This document shows, one piece after another, positions 5,495-6,441 of a stretch of 6,441 nucleotides of DNA. Location: positions 1-6,441 of the forward strand of contig CAJUOF010000300.1 in NCBI GenBank assembly GCA_910587905.1, read 5' to 3'. This DNA is from an uncultured Lachnospiraceae bacterium. Its GTDB lineage: Bacteria; Bacillota_A; Clostridia; Lachnospirales; Lachnospiraceae. Within the stretch, counting starts at the first letter, position 1. Every line of letters starts with the position of its first letter. The notes under the pieces are model-generated. The model searched no databases, was not told where the DNA came from, and saw only the letters and a list, made by a program, of their open reading frames with translations. Both the position numbers and the translations under genes were made by a program.

Positions 5495-6441
5495 ACCATC
5501 AAAACCCCGTCTTTCATGAAATATCTCCCGTCAATCTCCGCCGTAATGGTTTTCACCACCATGTCCAGGTGAAGCGGCGACGTCACATGACCACCAAAGC
5601 CCGTGTTCTTCCCGATCCCCACATGGATATTGCCGTAGGAGCCCTCGTCCGGCGCCATGTGCCCGATGATCTCATTGAGAGGATTCATTCCCAGGCCCAG
5701 CTCCGCCACGTTATAGACCGTCGGATCATGATACTCCTCCAGTACCCGTCTCAGAATCTCCGCCTGGCGTCCCCCCGTGATCTCCGTAATATAACCCTTC
5801 TCCACCTTGCAGGTGATCGGCTCCTCGATGACGTTGAGCAGCGGATGGGGAATACTCCCGTCTATGACGAGGACGCCCTCCGCCGTTCCCTCCACCGGCC
5901 CCAGCGCAATCTCCGCATTGGGCGTGCCGCAGGCGGCGCCGGGCGTGATGGCCGTCCCATAGTCCACCACCACCTTCCTGCCCTCCACGCTGCAGGTCAT
6001 GTCCGTCCCGCCGGGCGCCGTCAGCCGGAACCGTTTTCCCTCGTACAGGTGGACAACCCGGTCGATCTCCCTGTGGATCTCGTCAAAATCCGCCGTCATT
6101 CCGCCCCGCTCGAACATTTCCGGCACGAAGTCCTGCAGGCCGACCCAGCGCATGCCCATCTCCCGGCAGGCAGCGTTCCTCGCCTGGGAATGGTACAGCG
6201 ACATGGTGGTCGCCCCCAGGCAGATGTCGCAGGCCATCATCGCCTGCGCAACCGCCTGGGGCGGCTCGGAACCGTGCCCCTTTCTCGGCTCCATGACGAT
6301 CATTGCCACGTCCCTCGCCACCTCCTTCGCATACCGATACACCAGCCGCCCGATCTCCAGCTTGTTGTCGTCCGTGATGATCAATATCCTTTCTCCCTCT
6401 TTGTAATGGGTGATGGACGTGAACAGGTTCCGGATCCCCGC
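5491..6441 (-). CDS. COG2309 aminopeptidase-like (AmpS / M29-related) protein, N-terminus cut by window edge
   Basis: A probable metal-dependent enzyme of the family that includes M29 leucyl aminopeptidases (AmpS, aminopeptidase T) and the NicX dihydroxypyridine dioxygenase. The frame is open to the window edge: 316 residues are visible, numbered here from base 6441. The N-terminal part carries GERILIITDDNKLEIG (16-31), typical of the family opening, so few residues are missing. Candidate metal ligands, by analogy with M29, are Glu177 in NAEIALGPVEGTAEG, Glu247 in VAELGLGMNP, His273 in GNIHVGIGKN, and His291 and Asp293 in PLHLDMV. A TTG at 6384 looks like a start but is an internal leucine. 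The product is shorter than classical M29 enzymes (about 400), so a peptide substrate is uncertain, and an oxygenase role is unlikely if the host is anaerobic (inference). Its stop overlaps the glycerate kinase start, implying one operon. Confidence 0.82.
   Translation of the reverse strand, partial: AGIRNLFTSITHYKEGERILIITDDNKLEIGRLVYRYAKEVARDVAMIVMEPRKGHGSEPPQAVAQAMMACDICLGATTMSLYHSQARNAACREMGMRWVGLQDFVPEMFERGGMTADFDEIHREIDRVVHLYEGKRFRLTAPGGTDMTCSVEGRKVVVDYGTAITPGAACGTPNAEIALGPVEGTAEGVLVIDGSIPHPLLNVIEEPITCKVEKGYITEITGGRQAEILRRVLEEYHDPTVYNVAELGLGMNPLNEIIGHMAPDEGSYGNIHVGIGKNTGFGGHVTSPLHLDMVVKTITAEIDGRYFMKDGVLMV

Noticed and set aside
6382..6384. TTG as the start of the aminopeptidase-like gene
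   Set aside because: The frame stays open for 19 more codons to the window edge and encodes the expected family opening, so this codon is an internal leucine.
5491..6441. Naming the COG2309 protein a dihydroxypyridine dioxygenase (NicX)
   Set aside because: Only family-level features are visible, no nicotinate genes are nearby and the likely host is anaerobic.
1..6441. CRISPR arrays, tRNA or rRNA genes, transposases, phage genes
   Set aside because: No regularly spaced repeats, cloverleaf-like genes, ribosomal segments or recombinase motifs were found on reading both strands.

Overview
The window looks like a piece of a fairly GC-rich Clostridia genome, probably Lachnospiraceae or Oscillospiraceae and probably from a metagenome or draft assembly. 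Supporting signs are strong AGGAGG-type ribosome binding sites, a lipid-anchored substrate-binding protein, a cysteine-bearing LUD protein of a type common in anaerobes, TTG start use, GC-rich genes and AT-rich promoter gaps. The taxonomic call is inference. The first 52 bases are not biological: they match the Illumina TruSeq P5 adapter, so the left edge is an assembly end and the last residues of the first protein are artefact.

Layout. Positions 53-3292 hold three minus-strand genes, transcribed right to left: a LUD-domain protein (2525-3292), a class I/II aminotransferase (975-2168) and a branched-chain-type ABC transporter substrate-binding lipoprotein (53-953, C-terminus missing). The last two are 21 bases apart and form an operon. 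A 356-base gap separates LUD from the aminotransferase. It holds a 217-base imperfect palindrome and, beside it, an aminotransferase promoter region that resembles the promoter region of the LUD gene. Diverging from LUD is a LysR-family regulator (3444-4340, plus strand). Converging on it are a glycerate kinase (4361-5494, minus) and, upstream of that, a COG2309 aminopeptidase-like protein (5491-6441, minus, cut by the right edge), whose stop overlaps the kinase start.

How the genes may work together. Both minus-strand transcription units beside the LysR gene carry almost the same 17-base CAT-N11-ATG box (14 of 17 identical), each with the same flanking block CCAATACATAT at nearly the same distance. 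This is the T-N11-A form bound by LysR regulators. My reading is a small local regulon: the LysR protein controls LUD, plus the aminotransferase and its solute-binding lipoprotein, and probably itself. The theme would be uptake and transamination of an amino acid and handling of the resulting oxo- or hydroxy-acid. The kinase/aminopeptidase pair is a separate coupled unit, with a possible but unproven link through hydroxypyruvate and glycerate.

The most interesting items are the duplicated LysR box and the ERIC-like palindromic element between the two controlled units. All the genes belong to known families; I do not see a clearly novel multi-gene system.
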